DNA of 64,000 bases. Origin: Paroedura picta. Its lineage: Eukaryota; Chordata; Lepidosauria; Squamata; Gekkonidae. Every line of letters begins with the position of its first letter. Position 1 is the stretch's first letter. The notes under the pieces were generated by a model that worked only from the letters and a program-made list of their open reading frames with translations, searched no databases and had not been told where the DNA came from. Made by a program: the position numbers and the translations under genes. This document shows positions 47,824 through 58,417 of the stretch, one piece after another. The stretch lies in NCBI RefSeq assembly GCF_049243985.1, contig NC_135373.1, positions 95,909,213 through 95,973,212 on the forward strand, in the 5' to 3' direction.

Positions 47824-48262
47824 GAAGAAGAATTGGTTTTTATACCCTACTTTTCACTACCCGAAGGTGACTCAAAGCAACTTGCAATCACCTTTCCTTT
47901 CTATCCCCACAACCAACACCCTGAGCATTTATGCACTGGGAATTTCACTGCCCCATCTCCCGTGCAGGAGAATAAATCAGGGGCGGATGAGGCACACCAG
48001 CCCAAATGCTCCCCCGTGTGGGTGCAGGAAGAGGTGGGGCAACCTGCCACGACTAAAACTCCAGCCTGCAACCCCATATGAAACCTCCAGTGCATAAAAG
48101 GTCCCTGTGAGGTAGATGGATGTAAGAGAGCTCTGACACACTGCTCTGTGAGAACAGCTCCAACAGGACTGTGACTGGCCCAAGGTCACCCAGCTGGCTG
48201 CATGTGGGAGAGTGTGGACTCAAAACTCAGCACACCAGATTAGAAGCTGCTGCTTTTAACCA
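47824..48262 (-). mobile_element. Sauria-type tRNA SINE split by a DNA element
   Basis: The tail half (47824-47923) and the head half (48103-48262) make one SINE, interrupted at the CCCTG of its ACACCCTGTGAGG segment. Confidence 0.9.
47924..48102. mobile_element. 179 bp MITE inside a Sauria SINE
   Basis: The ends AGCATTTATGCACTGG and, on the other strand, ACCTTTTATGCACTGG form an inverted repeat. CCCTG is present on both sides, consistent with a short target duplication. The TTTATGCACTGGGA terminus resembles the 5' end of the element at 40591. Confidence 0.82.
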
Positions 48263-49495
48263 CATTTTGTGTGCCTGGGTAAAAAGTGGGACTTTCTCAG
48301 GAATAATTTTTTTCTTTGCTACTGTCATGGGGGAAGGGGCAGGCCCAAGGGTTGGGAAGGGTTCTTGTGCACCAAGTAATAATACATCACTTTGGCAATT
48401 CTTTCAACCATACTATGTGTTGATGAGGCTTATCTTTTCACCATTAGGAATCAGCTGAACTTCACAGATTGGTCCTGTAGCTTTATTCAGGCTTGAATGC
48501 TTTCTAATGAAAATCCTGTAGGTGCTGATTCTGTGATGGCTCTTATGTGCTGAGTTTGCTATGTCATTCAAGTCACTGCTCAGAATCTGTTATGTGTCTG
48601 GGAAGAAATGTCTTACAGGCGTGTGTTCTCTTCCAGTGGTGCAGCTCAGAGTATCGGCAGGTTCTTTCAGCTTGCTACCTGGTAATGGCTCGTTGCAACT
48701 GGGAGGCACCAGGGGTTATTCCAGTACAACAAGTGTAGGGACAGTGCACCAAAACACATTAATCCAACTAACAAGACTGGTAGAACAGAACTCTAAAAAT
48801 ATTCCAGCCTTGTAGTTTTCACCTGCCTCTGCTGCTTTCTTCCTTATATTAGGCTTCCTTTGATTCCTGTCCTCGGAAACCTCCGGTTAGACTTTCCTCA
48901 ATGTCTTGGAAGTTTGGGCCCGACACTCCTCACCCAGATTCTCAGAGGCTCATCCATCACCAAAGGTGTTATCTACACCTTCTCTAACGGGCCTTCCAGA
49001 GTCCTCTGTACCAAAGAGAAACAAAACACCTGAGTAGCCTCAAGTTCTCCAGTCCTTTCTCTTTTCTGCCTTCCTCTTCCCTGTAATCATACATTGATTT
49101 TCCAGAGTTCAGGGAAGTTCTTTTTTATTATTGTTGTTGTTATTATTACTACTACTATATTACCATTACTATTATTGCTATTAACAGCCCCTCTCTGCAT
49201 CCAGGCCCTCATGTTCTGGGTAATTCTCTACTGATGCCTAATTTCCCTTTTGCTCTCAAGTTGTGCTTCCAGTAAAGAGATAAATTAAAATACAGAGAGT
49301 ATTTGGTTTCAGTAATTTTTTGAAGAATTAGAGGCATAGATTTTCTTTATCTCTTTTTTGGAATAATTGATTTGAACAAAGAAGATGATGCCCCAAGATG
49401 CTTCCATGCTTAAGATGACAGGAAGGAGGCAGAAGGGCATTGTTCTCTTAATGTAGACACATTTATTGAACCCAGGATGTTTCCTATACAATTCA
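48263..49495. other. Intergenic, nothing recognised
   Basis: No supported gene or repeat beyond a short (TTA)-rich run near 49130-49190. Confidence 0.5.
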
Positions 49496-49592
49496 GCCTC
49501 AAGCTGAACCACCCAGAGCTGCAAAGAAACGGGTGGTATAGAAATCTAAACAAATAAACAAATAAACAAATAAACAAATAAAATACAATACA
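49496..49592 (+). mobile_element. L2-like 3' terminus
   Basis: ACCACCCAGAGCTGCAAAG and CGGGTGGTATAGAAATCTAA are followed by (AAACAAAT)n-like tail units. Confidence 0.6.
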
Positions 49593-49739
49593 ATAAGTGA
49601 ATACAAACAAATCCAGATTGTTGGGGTTTGCTATTTATCTCTGGAATCTGTTGATCATTTTCATTATGCTGTGTGTTAATTTGCCCTCACAGTTTGCCTG
49701 TAAGTATGACCTGATTATTTCCATTACGTGACCTGTAGC

Positions 49740-49860
49740 TGAGGAAGTGTGTATGCACACAAAAGCTCATACCTTGAATAAAACTGTGTCAGTCTTAAAG
49801 GTGCCACTGAATTCTAAATTTGTTCTGCTGCTTCAGACCAGCATGGCTGCCCACTTGAAT
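49740..49860 (-). repeat. Dispersed repeat (as at 32050)
   Basis: GAGGAAGTGTGTATGCACAC, AGTCTTAAAGGTGCCACTGA and CTGCTTCAGACCAGCATGGC are the reverse of the 32050-32205 unit. Confidence 0.72.
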
Positions 49861-50696
49861 TTATTTCTGCACTGTAGCTATAGACCATCTTCTGAAGCAA
49901 CTAAAGCATTTCCTGGAAAGTAATGTCACTATCTAGGTGAAGTGTTGCTTCTGGTGTTGCCATGGATGGCTTTGCAATCTGCCTAACCAGTTTTGCCATG
50001 GAGCGGTTGGCTAAGGCGGCCAGTGCAAATTTATTCCATGTATTCTTCTGTTCCCTCATTGCTTCATTTCTCATCTGTGTGAGTCACGGGCTCAAAAGGC
50101 CCTTCGGTTCTCTAGGCAAGAACAATGGCCAGAGGATTGATGGCTTCTTGGGTACATATCAGTGAGGAGCTGGAGGGGACAGGAAAGGCTGGTCTCAGCC
50201 CTGTGTCAGCATGGCTGGCTGCACCAAACATGGGTGAATAATGTTGTTTGCCAGTCTCATATTGCTTGGTGATTATATATCAACAATTTATTTCTACAAG
50301 CCTATTAACTTGACAGTAATGTGCATGATAGGCAGGACTGTGTATATATCATGATTTTGCAAGAGCACAGAAAGAAGCAAAATGTGAGTGACAGGCCCTG
50401 GAGTAAATTTAATGAGAATCTCAGAGTAGTCTTCTGTGTGTGTATTTTAAGCAAGTGGCAAGCCCTCGTGTCTGCAGAGACATGGGGTTGAGAAACTGGA
50501 GAGGTAGCAGAAAAACATTCTTGTGGGTTGGTGTGCAGCTTCAGTACTCTTGACCAACAAAATAAATTATCGAAACTAGCAAAAATATCAGGATAATTTT
50601 TTACAGATTAAAAATAATTGTATATTTTAATTGTCTTGTTGCAGTATACTCAGCCCCACTGAATAAAATTAGACTTCTGAGCAGGTTTGCTAGGGC
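49861..50696. other. Intergenic, nothing recognised
   Basis: No gene or repeat is supported. Confidence 0.5.
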
Positions 50697-50980
50697 TGCC
50701 GACCTCCAAGGAAGGCCTGAAGATCTCCAGACTATAGAGATCAAATTGTTGGAATAAGCAAGATCTGCAGTGTGCAGGACTGAGCAGAATATAAAGGGTG
50801 TCCTGCAGGGGGCATCAGAGAAGATGCATATTTAGCATCGTTAGATCAGGAACATCCTGATTTTTTCCAATTATCTCTTCTAATGTCTTGATTGGTTCAG
50901 TAGGAGGCTTCCTGCTTCTTAAAGCATATGTCTTCCCTGCTTGTCTCCACAACAGAGAAAACGACTGCAGACAACAGAAT

Positions 50981-51260
50981 AGAAGAAGAAGAGTTGGTTC
51001 TTATATGCCGCTTTTCTCTCCCTGAAGGGGTCTCAAAGCGGCTTACAGTCACCTTCCCTTTCCTCTCCCCACAACAGACACCCTGTGAGGTGGGTGAGGC
51101 TGAGAGAGCCCTGATATCACTGCTCTGTCAGAACATTTTTATCAGTGCCATGGTGAGCCCAAGGTCACCCAGCTGGTTGAATGTGGAGGAGGAGCAGGGA
51201 AATCAAACCCACCTCACCAGATTAGAAATCTGCGCTCCTAACCACTACACCAAGCTGGTT
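50981..51260 (-). mobile_element. Sauria-type tRNA SINE inside the LTR
   Basis: The minus strand runs from ACCAGCTTGGTGTAGTGGTT to AGAACCAACTCTTCTTCTTC. It is full length. Confidence 0.92.
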
Positions 51261-51401
51261 AAGCCAGCAGTGGACTTGCTCATGAAGCAGCAGCAATTAT
51301 GTCAGCAGCAGTTATGCAACATTGCTCTCTTGCTAAATTGGTCACACATCTGTCGTCCAAGCCCAACCAAGCCTCATTTAGTAATAGTAATAGTTAATTA
51401 C

Positions 51402-51443
<42 letters not shown>
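51402..51443. repeat. (CT)n microsatellite
   Basis: About 21 TC dinucleotide units inside the LTR. Confidence 0.98.
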
Positions 51444-51446
<3 letters not shown>

Positions 51447-52195
51447 TTCTATACAAAGTTGGTTCTCTCTTCCAAATAAAACTGTTCTATTCCTTTTGAG
51501 CAGCTGTGTGCTTCGCTTCTTTGTATATTTAAACTTTGCCAACACAAACAACTGCTTTGGAAGGTGGACCCTATGGCATTATAACCTGTGGCGATCCCCC
51601 CCCAAACCCCCCCCCCTTTCCATGCAATCCCACCTTCCTGCAAAATGAACAAGAATTCCCTGGCCTGCCCTGTGGTGCAGCAAAGCACTGCAAAGCTGAC
51701 TGGGGTGTTCTTTGTCCCCTCTGGGCCACTGTAGGGCATAGAGGAGCTTGATCTAGAATCCCCAGCTCTTTCCTGTCCACATGGGCCTGCAACAGCTAAG
51801 GGAAAGCGGATTCTCCCACATAACCTTAACCTGGGGCATCTGAGGGCCTGACATAACCCATGCTTCATTCTGTGTACCCCAGGCAGCTTTTAAAAATTGG
51901 GTCACTTGCCCACATGTAGAGTTGGCAATGCCAGTGAACTGGGCGGCTGCTTTGCTGGCATGCAGCTGTGGTGTGCCTGAGAGCCCAGTGTCAGTGGGCG
52001 GAACAGCCACTTCAGTAGCTCACAATTCCTATTTAACATTTGCTTAGTGGCATCAAGTACTATGCAAATTACTCTGAATTCCATCCATGTGAGCAAGTCA
52101 GCTTTGATTTGTGAAACCTGAAGCTGGAATAAATTCTGTTGGGCTTTAAAGAGCTACTGGACTTGTGTTTAAGGCACAAAAACTGGTCAGCTTAG

Positions 52196-52630
52196 AATCA
52201 TAGAATCATAGAGTTGGAAGGGGCCATACAGGCCATCTAGTCCAACCCCCTGCTCAACGCAGGATCAGCCCAAAGCATCCTAAAGCATCCAAGAAAAGTG
52301 TGTGTCCAACCTTTGCTTGAAGACTGCCAGTGAGGGGGAGCTCACCACCTCCTTAGGCAGCCTATTCCACTGCTGAACTACTCTGACTGTGAAAATTTTT
52401 TCCTGATATCTAGCCTATATCGTTGTACTTGTAGTTTAAACCCATTACTGCGCGTCCTCTCCTCTGCAGCCAACAGAAACAGCATCCTGCCCTCCTCCAA
52501 GTGACAACCTTTCAAATACTTAAAGAGGGCTATCATGTCCCCTCTCCACCTCCTTTTCTCCAGGCTGAACATTCCCAAGTCCCTCAACCTATCTTCATAG
52601 GGCTTGGTCCTTTGGCCCCAGATCAGCTTA
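52196..52630 (-). mobile_element. CR1 LINE 3' end with typical tail
   Basis: On the minus strand the ORF2 tail (EDRLRDLGMFSLEKRR, MIALFKYLKGCHLEEGRM, NGFKLQVQRYRLDIRK) is followed by the 3' UTR. It ends in the CR1 hallmark repeat ATGATTCTATGATTCT. 5' truncated and relatively young. Confidence 0.95.
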
Positions 52631-52639
52631 ACGTTACCC

Positions 52640-52830
52640 ATGCGTTAATAAGCAAAGTTCAGGTGAAAATGAGGCTTATTTGGGCTTCGACTACAGATGT
52701 GTGACCAACTTGGCAAGAGAGCAGCATTGCAGGACTGCTGCTGATGGAATGGCTGCTGCTTCATGAGCAGGGCCCGCCCTGGCTGGCGTAGTCTGTGCAG
52801 CAGGCATCCCTCCCGGAGAAAGGCCAGCAA
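52640..52830 (-). mobile_element. Fragment related to the LTR at 50747
   Basis: The reverse complement shares GCTCATGAAGCAGCAGCC, CTCTCTTGCCAAGTTGGTCA and CACATCTGTAGTCGAAGCCC with 51275-51385. It is a second, partial and inverted copy, treated as a fossil fragment. Confidence 0.75.
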
Positions 52831-53149
52831 CTCAGCCAACAGTCTCCCATTTCACTTCTTGGTTTTCTGGAAGAAGACAGGAACCGAAACCAGTTCTATA
52901 CAGTAAAGAGTTCTGGCTGAACGATATCAACCAACAGTTGCTTATTCATGGCCATTTTAAAACATTGGTATGAATGGGTGGTTTATAAACTGTAGAAAAA
53001 GGAAAGGAGCCAAGTGAACAAAATTAAGCCCAACAAATGGACAAGAAAAATAGAAATACAACCATCTCCAGTGGTTCATTTTCAGCTGTAATCATTTTCA
53101 TGCTATGTTGTCAAGAAAGACTAAAAGATATTTGGATTTTCCTTCCTCT

Positions 53150-53495
53150 TGTCCATAGAAAGCTGGCTGAGTTATGCAGAGCCTGCAAGACAGAGCACTT
53201 CTGCCAAGCTTTTGATAGGGAGTAGTGAGTCTGTAACATCTAAGGCCCACCCCCCATGAAAATGTCCCAAACCGGAAGATGACACAGATCTGAGTACTGC
53301 AAAAATTGTCAAATGTAGATGAAGTTTTAAGTGGCTTTATAACTATCATTAATTAAATTTTGATTTAATTTGATTTGATTAATTTTTGCTGCATTTTTAC
53401 CTATTAATTGTTATGTAGACCATGATCGTTATATACCACCCCGAGCCAGCTTGCTGGGAAAGCACTATATAAATTAAACAAACAAATAAATACAT
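53150..53495 (+). mobile_element. L2-clade LINE 3' end
   Basis: The + strand gives KLAELCRACKTEHFCQAFD. A 3' UTR with ACCACCCCGAGCCAGCTTGC follows, then an AAATAAAT tail. Confidence 0.8.
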
Positions 53496-53769
53496 TTTGT
53501 GCTTTTTTATTTTTTGCAAATATAATTGTACATTGTCTAAAAACTAGATGACATTGTTACTGATTATGATTAATGTCCAGAAAATACCATTTGTAAATAT
53601 CATTAGTCAATATCAAGGGACAAGCTGGTTCCCCACCACCTTTCAAGGACCTTAAACAACATCTAGCATCATCTGGGACTGGAAATGCATTATGGGGGAA
53701 AGAGTTAAGCATGCCCTCTTCCACTGTCATTGTTCTAGTCATATTCAGAGCCTGCATGGTGATACTGAA

Positions 53770-53905
53770 ATAGGTGGAGACTGGAGAGCTCCCAGAATTA
53801 TAACTGATTTCCAGACTCCAAAGATCAGTTCCCCTGGAGAAAATAGCTACTTTGGAGGGTGGATTCAACCCCAAATCTCCAGGAATTTCCTAACCTAGAG
53901 TTGAT
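53770..53905 (-). repeat. ~200 bp dispersed repeat, partial
   Basis: TTTCCAGACTCCAAAGATCA, CCCCTGGAGAAAATAGCTAC and TTTCCTAACCTAGAGTTG identify it. Confidence 0.75.
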
Positions 53906-54216
53906 AACACTATGTTAAAATAAAAACAGGAGATGCAGTTGCAGATCTCCTGTGCTACATGCTGTTTCACCCGCATGATCTTTTGTAATTGACTGGAGAG
54001 AGTTATTCCGGCATGCTTGTACAGAGGAAATTCCTTTGCAATACTTCTCATATGAATGGCTGAAAATGAATTTTGCCTCCCAGCAGTCAGGCTACTTTGG
54101 ACTCTCTGCTGCTGCAGTTTGTTCAGGATTTGAAGCACGAGGTTTTTATTGGAAATCTCCTCTTTCCATTTTCTCTGCAGTTTTACAGAAGTCACTGAAG
54201 AAACTTTGAAGTGGAG

Positions 54217-54267
54217 ATGCCCCCATCGGATAAAGATCCTAACGGGCTTGATAACCCCAATTTCATA
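54217..54267 (+). CDS. SLC23A4: SLC23A4-like exon 1 (start codon)
   Basis: ATG at 54217 has G at -3 and opens MPPSDKDPNGLDNPNFI, ending in phase 0 before the donor GTAAGT at 54268. A TTTTACAG at 54181-54188 could make this an internal exon with an untranslated exon further upstream. The short N terminus is not conserved enough to confirm by itself. The phase match and position support it. Confidence 0.65.
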
Positions 54268-57200
54268 GTAAGTTTGTAGTTACTTTTTAAATGAACCGGC
54301 TGTTTTATGAAACAAAATCCAAAGAAGGTAAGGAGGAACAGAGAAGACTACGGTGTGAACAATGCTGGGCTATGTTTGTGATAAAGCAAGTCTCGTGGAT
54401 GCACTAGAAAATTAATTTTTACTGAAGGATTAGAACTAATCCTGACATGTTTATGCTTCTAGTTAAATAGTAATGTTTTGTGTATTCTGTGTATCTTGTA
54501 GCGTTCCTTTCCATGTCCCTTGAAGTCAGTGTGCTTAGGAGGGTGTAACTTCGTTTGGTATTATACTTTTAATCCCTTAAAATTAAAAAGAAAGTGAAGA
54601 ACGTTCAATTGTCATTTAACTTTTGTGCTTAAAAAGAAAATCTTTGCTACCACTTGAGTTTTTACTGTTACCTCAGCTTGTAGCATTTCTGTAACATGTT
54701 AAGGTTTTGAATAGCTGATAAAACAGTACAATCTGTCTTGTCCATGCACCACTTGCTGACTCCTATCACCCTGCAGTCTTTAACTGCCTTACATTCCCAC
54801 GGAGGGCCAAACTAGTGATCTGCATGTATATGTACATCCACCCATCCATGTCTAACATGGAGGTGGGGAGAAACTCCTTCCATTCAGACTTTTAATTATA
54901 TGAATCAAAAGAACACACAGAGTTAACCATTTTCTTACTCACAAGTATTAGCAGATAAAGAAACAAATACATATCATGTGACCTGTATAGAGTAGAAATT
55001 TTATACACCAGAAAAAGAAGAAGAAAAGGGGAGGAGAAAGTTACCCAGATATTTAACTTTACATTACAATCCAAAACATATATGTCCTTTTTCCTGAACA
55101 ACATATTTCTGGCTCCCCACTTCTCAGATAGCAGCAATATTTTAATTCTACTGGAAATATAGTTGCAGCAATATTAGACTATGTTGCATCTTTACAATAC
55201 AGTATACACTGTCATATATGTAGGAGAGAACCATCACAGATAAAATGCTAAAGTAAAACATCTTCCAGCTATTCAATGTCCCAGTTAAGCATTAGATCTG
55301 CCACTAATGTAGTTACTAGATATGTATCAGTTCTCCACTATTCTCAAAGTATTAATTACTATTTGATTCTCATTTAGATTTCCCAATGGTCACAATGATA
55401 AAATAACCTAAAGTCATAGTTTACCCAAGAACAACAGATTCCAGTGCATTATAAATAATTCCCATTTCTCAACAACTTTATTATTATCAGGATGTATAAA
55501 ATGTTAATTTGGACATTAATGCAGATTTTGATATGCGCTTGTATGAATCTATCTGTAGAGGTAATTTTTTTGTTTTCGAAACAGGGCCTATTTTCTTTTT
55601 TCACATTAGGGTGAAGAGAACCAAATCTTCCTTGTTACCCCGCTTTATCTGGCTGCCTTTTTATTGCTTTCAGAATTTACCTTCCAATTGCTTTTATTTA
55701 TTAACTATTATTCTTTCAACTTTTATTCCACCCTTTCTTGACAGATTTTATTGTATTGTTTATTACCTTGTCATATGCCACCATGATCTCTAGAGTTTGA
55801 GTCCAATGGCACCTTTATACCAACAACGTTTCATTAATTAATTAATTAATTAATTAATTAATTAATTAATTAATTAATTAATTAATTAATTAATTAATTC
55901 AATTTTTAGCCCGCTGCTCCCAGAACTGGCTCGCAGTGGGTTACATAAAAATTCAACATACAATAAAACGGATAAAACCCAGTAAACCCCCTTTAAAAAA
56001 ACCCATTACATTCAAATTCAAGATGGCGAAAAATCATATCCTTTACATAGCTTCAGAGGCAAAACAGTATAAGCTTTCATGTGCATGCACACTTCTTTGG
56101 CTATGAAGATGTGTTCTTACACACAGAAACGTATACCTTGAAGAAAACTTCGTTGGTCAAAGGCACCACTGGACTCAAACGTTCTTCTGCTGCTTCTGAC
56201 CACCTGAAACGAACTGGAATGTTCTGTCTTGTCTCCTGAAGATTGATGACGGGGGGCATTACTGCAATTTCACTGATGTTGCTGCCAGAGTCCCAGGCTG
56301 TGAAGAAAAGCTGAATCGTCCTCGCAGCAACCTTGCCTACTCGGTCACAGACATCCCTCCTTGGTACCTCAGTATCTTCTTGGGGATTCAGGTGAGACAT
56401 TTAGGGGCTCTGGGTGGGAGTCAAATCAAATTTATTTGATACAGCACTGTGGCCAGATAAAACAGATAACGAGAAGAAACATTTCACAGTAAAAAAAATT
56501 GCAACATCAGGGAGCCAGTACAAAATTTAAAATATATAAAATTGTATAATTGATGCGTACATTATTAAAAAATGCATAGTAAAATACCTCTAAAAATCTT
56601 CACTTGAGCTTAAGAGGTGGGAGTCTAATGTGAGACAAATAATAACCAAATGCTGTCAAGTTGCAACTGACTCATAGCCAACCTCTGGGTGGGTTTTCGA
56701 GGCATGAGATGAACAGAGGTGGTTTGCCATTGCCTTGGTCCGAGTGTGCGACAACAAATATAGCTGGGAATGAATAGTGGGTTGGAGAAATCTATTTTGT
56801 AGAATTAGGGAGGAGTTGTAATCTTTTTCATATAATGTCAAATGTTTGTCAACAAAGACAGGTGTGTGACGGACCTGTGAGGCCTCTGAGGTCCTCCTTC
56901 CGACAGCAATCATTATCAAGTGATAAAAGTATTTTTTTTTCCCCAAAGACACCCACCCAGCCAGTTCTGTTAAAAGTTGCTATGGACTATTTAAGGAATA
57001 AGGCTTCTGCGCCTTTCACATAACTGTATGGACGGCAGAATTTCAGCTGTCTTTTGTTTGGAATAATATACATGTGGACCCCTACCTGCAGTCTGAAATG
57101 TATGGGCCAGAAACAGGTTTAGTTCCTCATTTGAGAGCTAGGCCAGTTCAGAACCACAAGGCTCCGTAGTCAGATTTCTATGCATTTTAAAGGTGTGTTC

Positions 57201-57972
57201 AAGTGGAAACACATCTGCTGTAGGCTTTGGGTAAGAAAACCACTCTTCCCTGCTTCTGGAACCTGCACGTGTCTTCACATGGAAGCAACTACAAATGTAT
57301 GCCTGTATTTGTCTGGTCACTTGACACAGGACTTTATTGCCATGGAATTCACCGAGGATGGAATGTAGGTAGAGCATTAGCCTAACAGCTGGTGAATCAG
57401 AAATGTAGCTTTATACCTTCACAAGGATCCACCTTAGACGACAGCAGATGTGGCCTTACTATGAAGTAAAGTGAGGCATATAGTTCCAGAGGCAGATTAA
57501 TTTTTAAGAAATTTATATCTGTATGTCTGGCTCAGTAAGACGTATGGAGTAGAACTTCTGAATGGGTTTTTCTCCTTTCTTGGCACTTACAGAGTCTTTA
57601 CGTTGGTGTAAATCCATCGTGAGCAGCTATTGCAGATTGATATGGATTGGTCCAGTTCTGGGTATACTCTAAGCCTGTAATGGATAATTAAGAATGCCCA
57701 GAATTACTGCTGTTTAACGGTGTGGTCTTGAATTGCCAAACATATAGTTGTTCAGGGAGTTGTCTTGCTGTAAGTGTGGTGACTGTTGTACTGTTTTCCC
57801 CCTCTGGCTATTAGCACTACTTGACAGCGCTGGGAGGTCTTGTTGCCATTCCTCTAATCCTCTCCAGAGGACTTTGCCTGGAGCATGACATCCTGACCCA
57901 GAGTCACCTGATCAGCACCATCTTCTTTGTCTCGGGGATCTGTACTCTTCTTCAAGTCATCTTTGGAGTCAG
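54217..57972 (+). CDS. SLC23A4: SLC23A4-like nucleobase transporter, 5' three exons
   Basis: Exons 54217-54267, 56242-56391 and 57815-57972 join in phase (0, then 0) and give the first 119 complete codons of an SLC23/NAT-family transporter. The gene runs off the right edge. The N-terminal cytosolic segment is followed by the SVTDIPPWYLSIFLGIQ entry into helix 1. The NAT-family QH pair lies across the exon 2/3 junction, and helix 2 follows with SHLISTIFFVSGICTLLQV. The TQSHLISTIFFVSGICTLLQ run matches rodent SLC23A4 (SNBT1, a sodium-dependent uracil/nucleobase carrier) better than the vitamin C carriers SLC23A1/2, as far as I can recall those sequences. It sits near CNOT4, as in mouse. Exons seen here are uninterrupted, so the gene is probably active. 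Confidence 0.85.
55790..56215. repeat. Inverted pair of dispersed repeats next to exon 2
   Basis: 55790-55832 plus 56065-56100 is one copy in forward orientation (AGTTTGAGTCCAATGGCACC ... GCTTTCATGTGCATGCACAC), split by an L2 tail. 56101-56215 is a second copy in reverse orientation ending GACCACCTGAAAC. Confidence 0.7.
55833..56040 (-). mobile_element. L2-like 3' end with (TTAA)n tail
   Basis: A 67-base TTAA/AATT microsatellite (55833-55899) precedes the minus-strand terminus GAGCAGCGGGCTAAAAATTG and GTAACCCACTGCGAGCCAG of an L2-like LINE. Confidence 0.75.
56242..56391 (+). CDS. SLC23A4: SLC23A4-like exon 2
   Basis: This 150 bp phase 0-0 exon follows a TTCTGTCTTGTCTCCTGAAG acceptor, and the donor GTGAGA starts at 56392. 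It encodes IDDGGHYCNFTDVAARVPGC, with an NFT sequon, then LAYSVTDIPPWYLSIFLGIQ. The PPWYL motif that starts the membrane domain in SLC23 proteins is intact. Confidence 0.9.
56392..57814 (+). other. SLC23A4: SLC23A4-like intron 2
   Basis: Contains a 5S-SINE fragment at 56643-56755. The rest shows no gene. Confidence 0.85.
56643..56755 (-). mobile_element. 5S-SINE 3' half
   Basis: The reverse complement contains AAGGCAATGGCAAACCACCT and TATGAGTCAGTTGCAACTTG, the body and 3' end of the 5S-derived SINE. The 5S head is missing. Confidence 0.82.
57815..57972 (+). CDS. SLC23A4: SLC23A4-like exon 3 (helices 1-2)
   Basis: The acceptor CTGGCTATTAG ends at 57814 and the donor GTAGAG starts at 57973. 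It encodes HYLTALGGLVAIPLILSRGL, then a polar loop and SHLISTIFFVSGICTLLQV, ending at FGV plus two bases (AG) of an Arg or Ser codon. In SLC23 genes the next exon opens with the LPILQGG segment, which is not found before 64000. Confidence 0.95.
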
Positions 57973-58282
57973 GTAGAGAAGCATCTCTGGAAGTATAACA
58001 TTACACTTGCAAGGCAGCATTTATCTGAGACTGCAGTGGATGCAGTGCACCTTCATTGGTTTCAGCATGAACAGCAGATGATGAATGAAAATTAGTAGCA
58101 AAATTTGTCGGAAGGACAACACTAAACAAAATCAACAGGGAAAGTATCTGTTTATTTCAGTGGGCTTTTTGGGTGTTGTTGATCACATTTTTATCCCACC
58201 CTACTTTCAAGGAGGCTCAGGGCAAGAACATGCTTTTCCACTCCCTTTTTGTCCTAATAATGATTGGTGAAGTAAGTTAGGC

Positions 58283-58417
58283 CAGGGGTAGTCAAACTGC
58301 AGCCCTCCAGATGTCCATGGACTACAATTCCAGGAGCCCCTGCCAGCGAATGCTGGCAGGGGCTTCTGGGAATTGTAGTCCATGGACATCTGGAGGGCTG
58401 CAGTTTGACTACCCCTG
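58283..58417. mobile_element. Palindromic hAT-like MITE
   Basis: 135 bp hairpin with ends CAGGGGTAGTCAAACTGCAG and its complement, arms of ~60 bp nearly perfect. The flanks show no clear 8 bp duplication. Confidence 0.92.

Larger units (their letters stand above)
50747..51544 (+). mobile_element. Probable solo LTR (fossil endogenous retroelement)
   Basis: It begins TGTTGG and ends CCAACA, the perfect inverted TG...CA ends of an LTR. It is flanked by CAAAT/CAAAC, a 5 bp target duplication with one change. AATAAA near 51475 lies ~70 bases before the end, as expected for R/U5. A Sauria SINE (50981-51260) and a CT microsatellite lie within. Without the SINE it would be ~515 bp. No internal region is attached, so it looks like an old recombination remnant. 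The family is not determined. Confidence 0.75.
50697..51645 (-). repeat. ~200 bp dispersed repeat split by an LTR
   Basis: The left part (50697-50746: GGGCTGCCGACCTCCAAGG ... ACTATAGAGATCAAAT) and right part (51545-51645: CTGCTTTGGAAGGTGGACC, CTATGGCATTAT) join into one family member once the intervening LTR is removed. Confidence 0.82.
54268..56241 (+). other. SLC23A4: SLC23A4-like intron 1
   Basis: AT-rich. The right end is occupied by a dispersed repeat pair and a nested L2 tail (55790-56215) reaching to within ~30 bp of exon 2. No other gene is seen. Confidence 0.75.
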
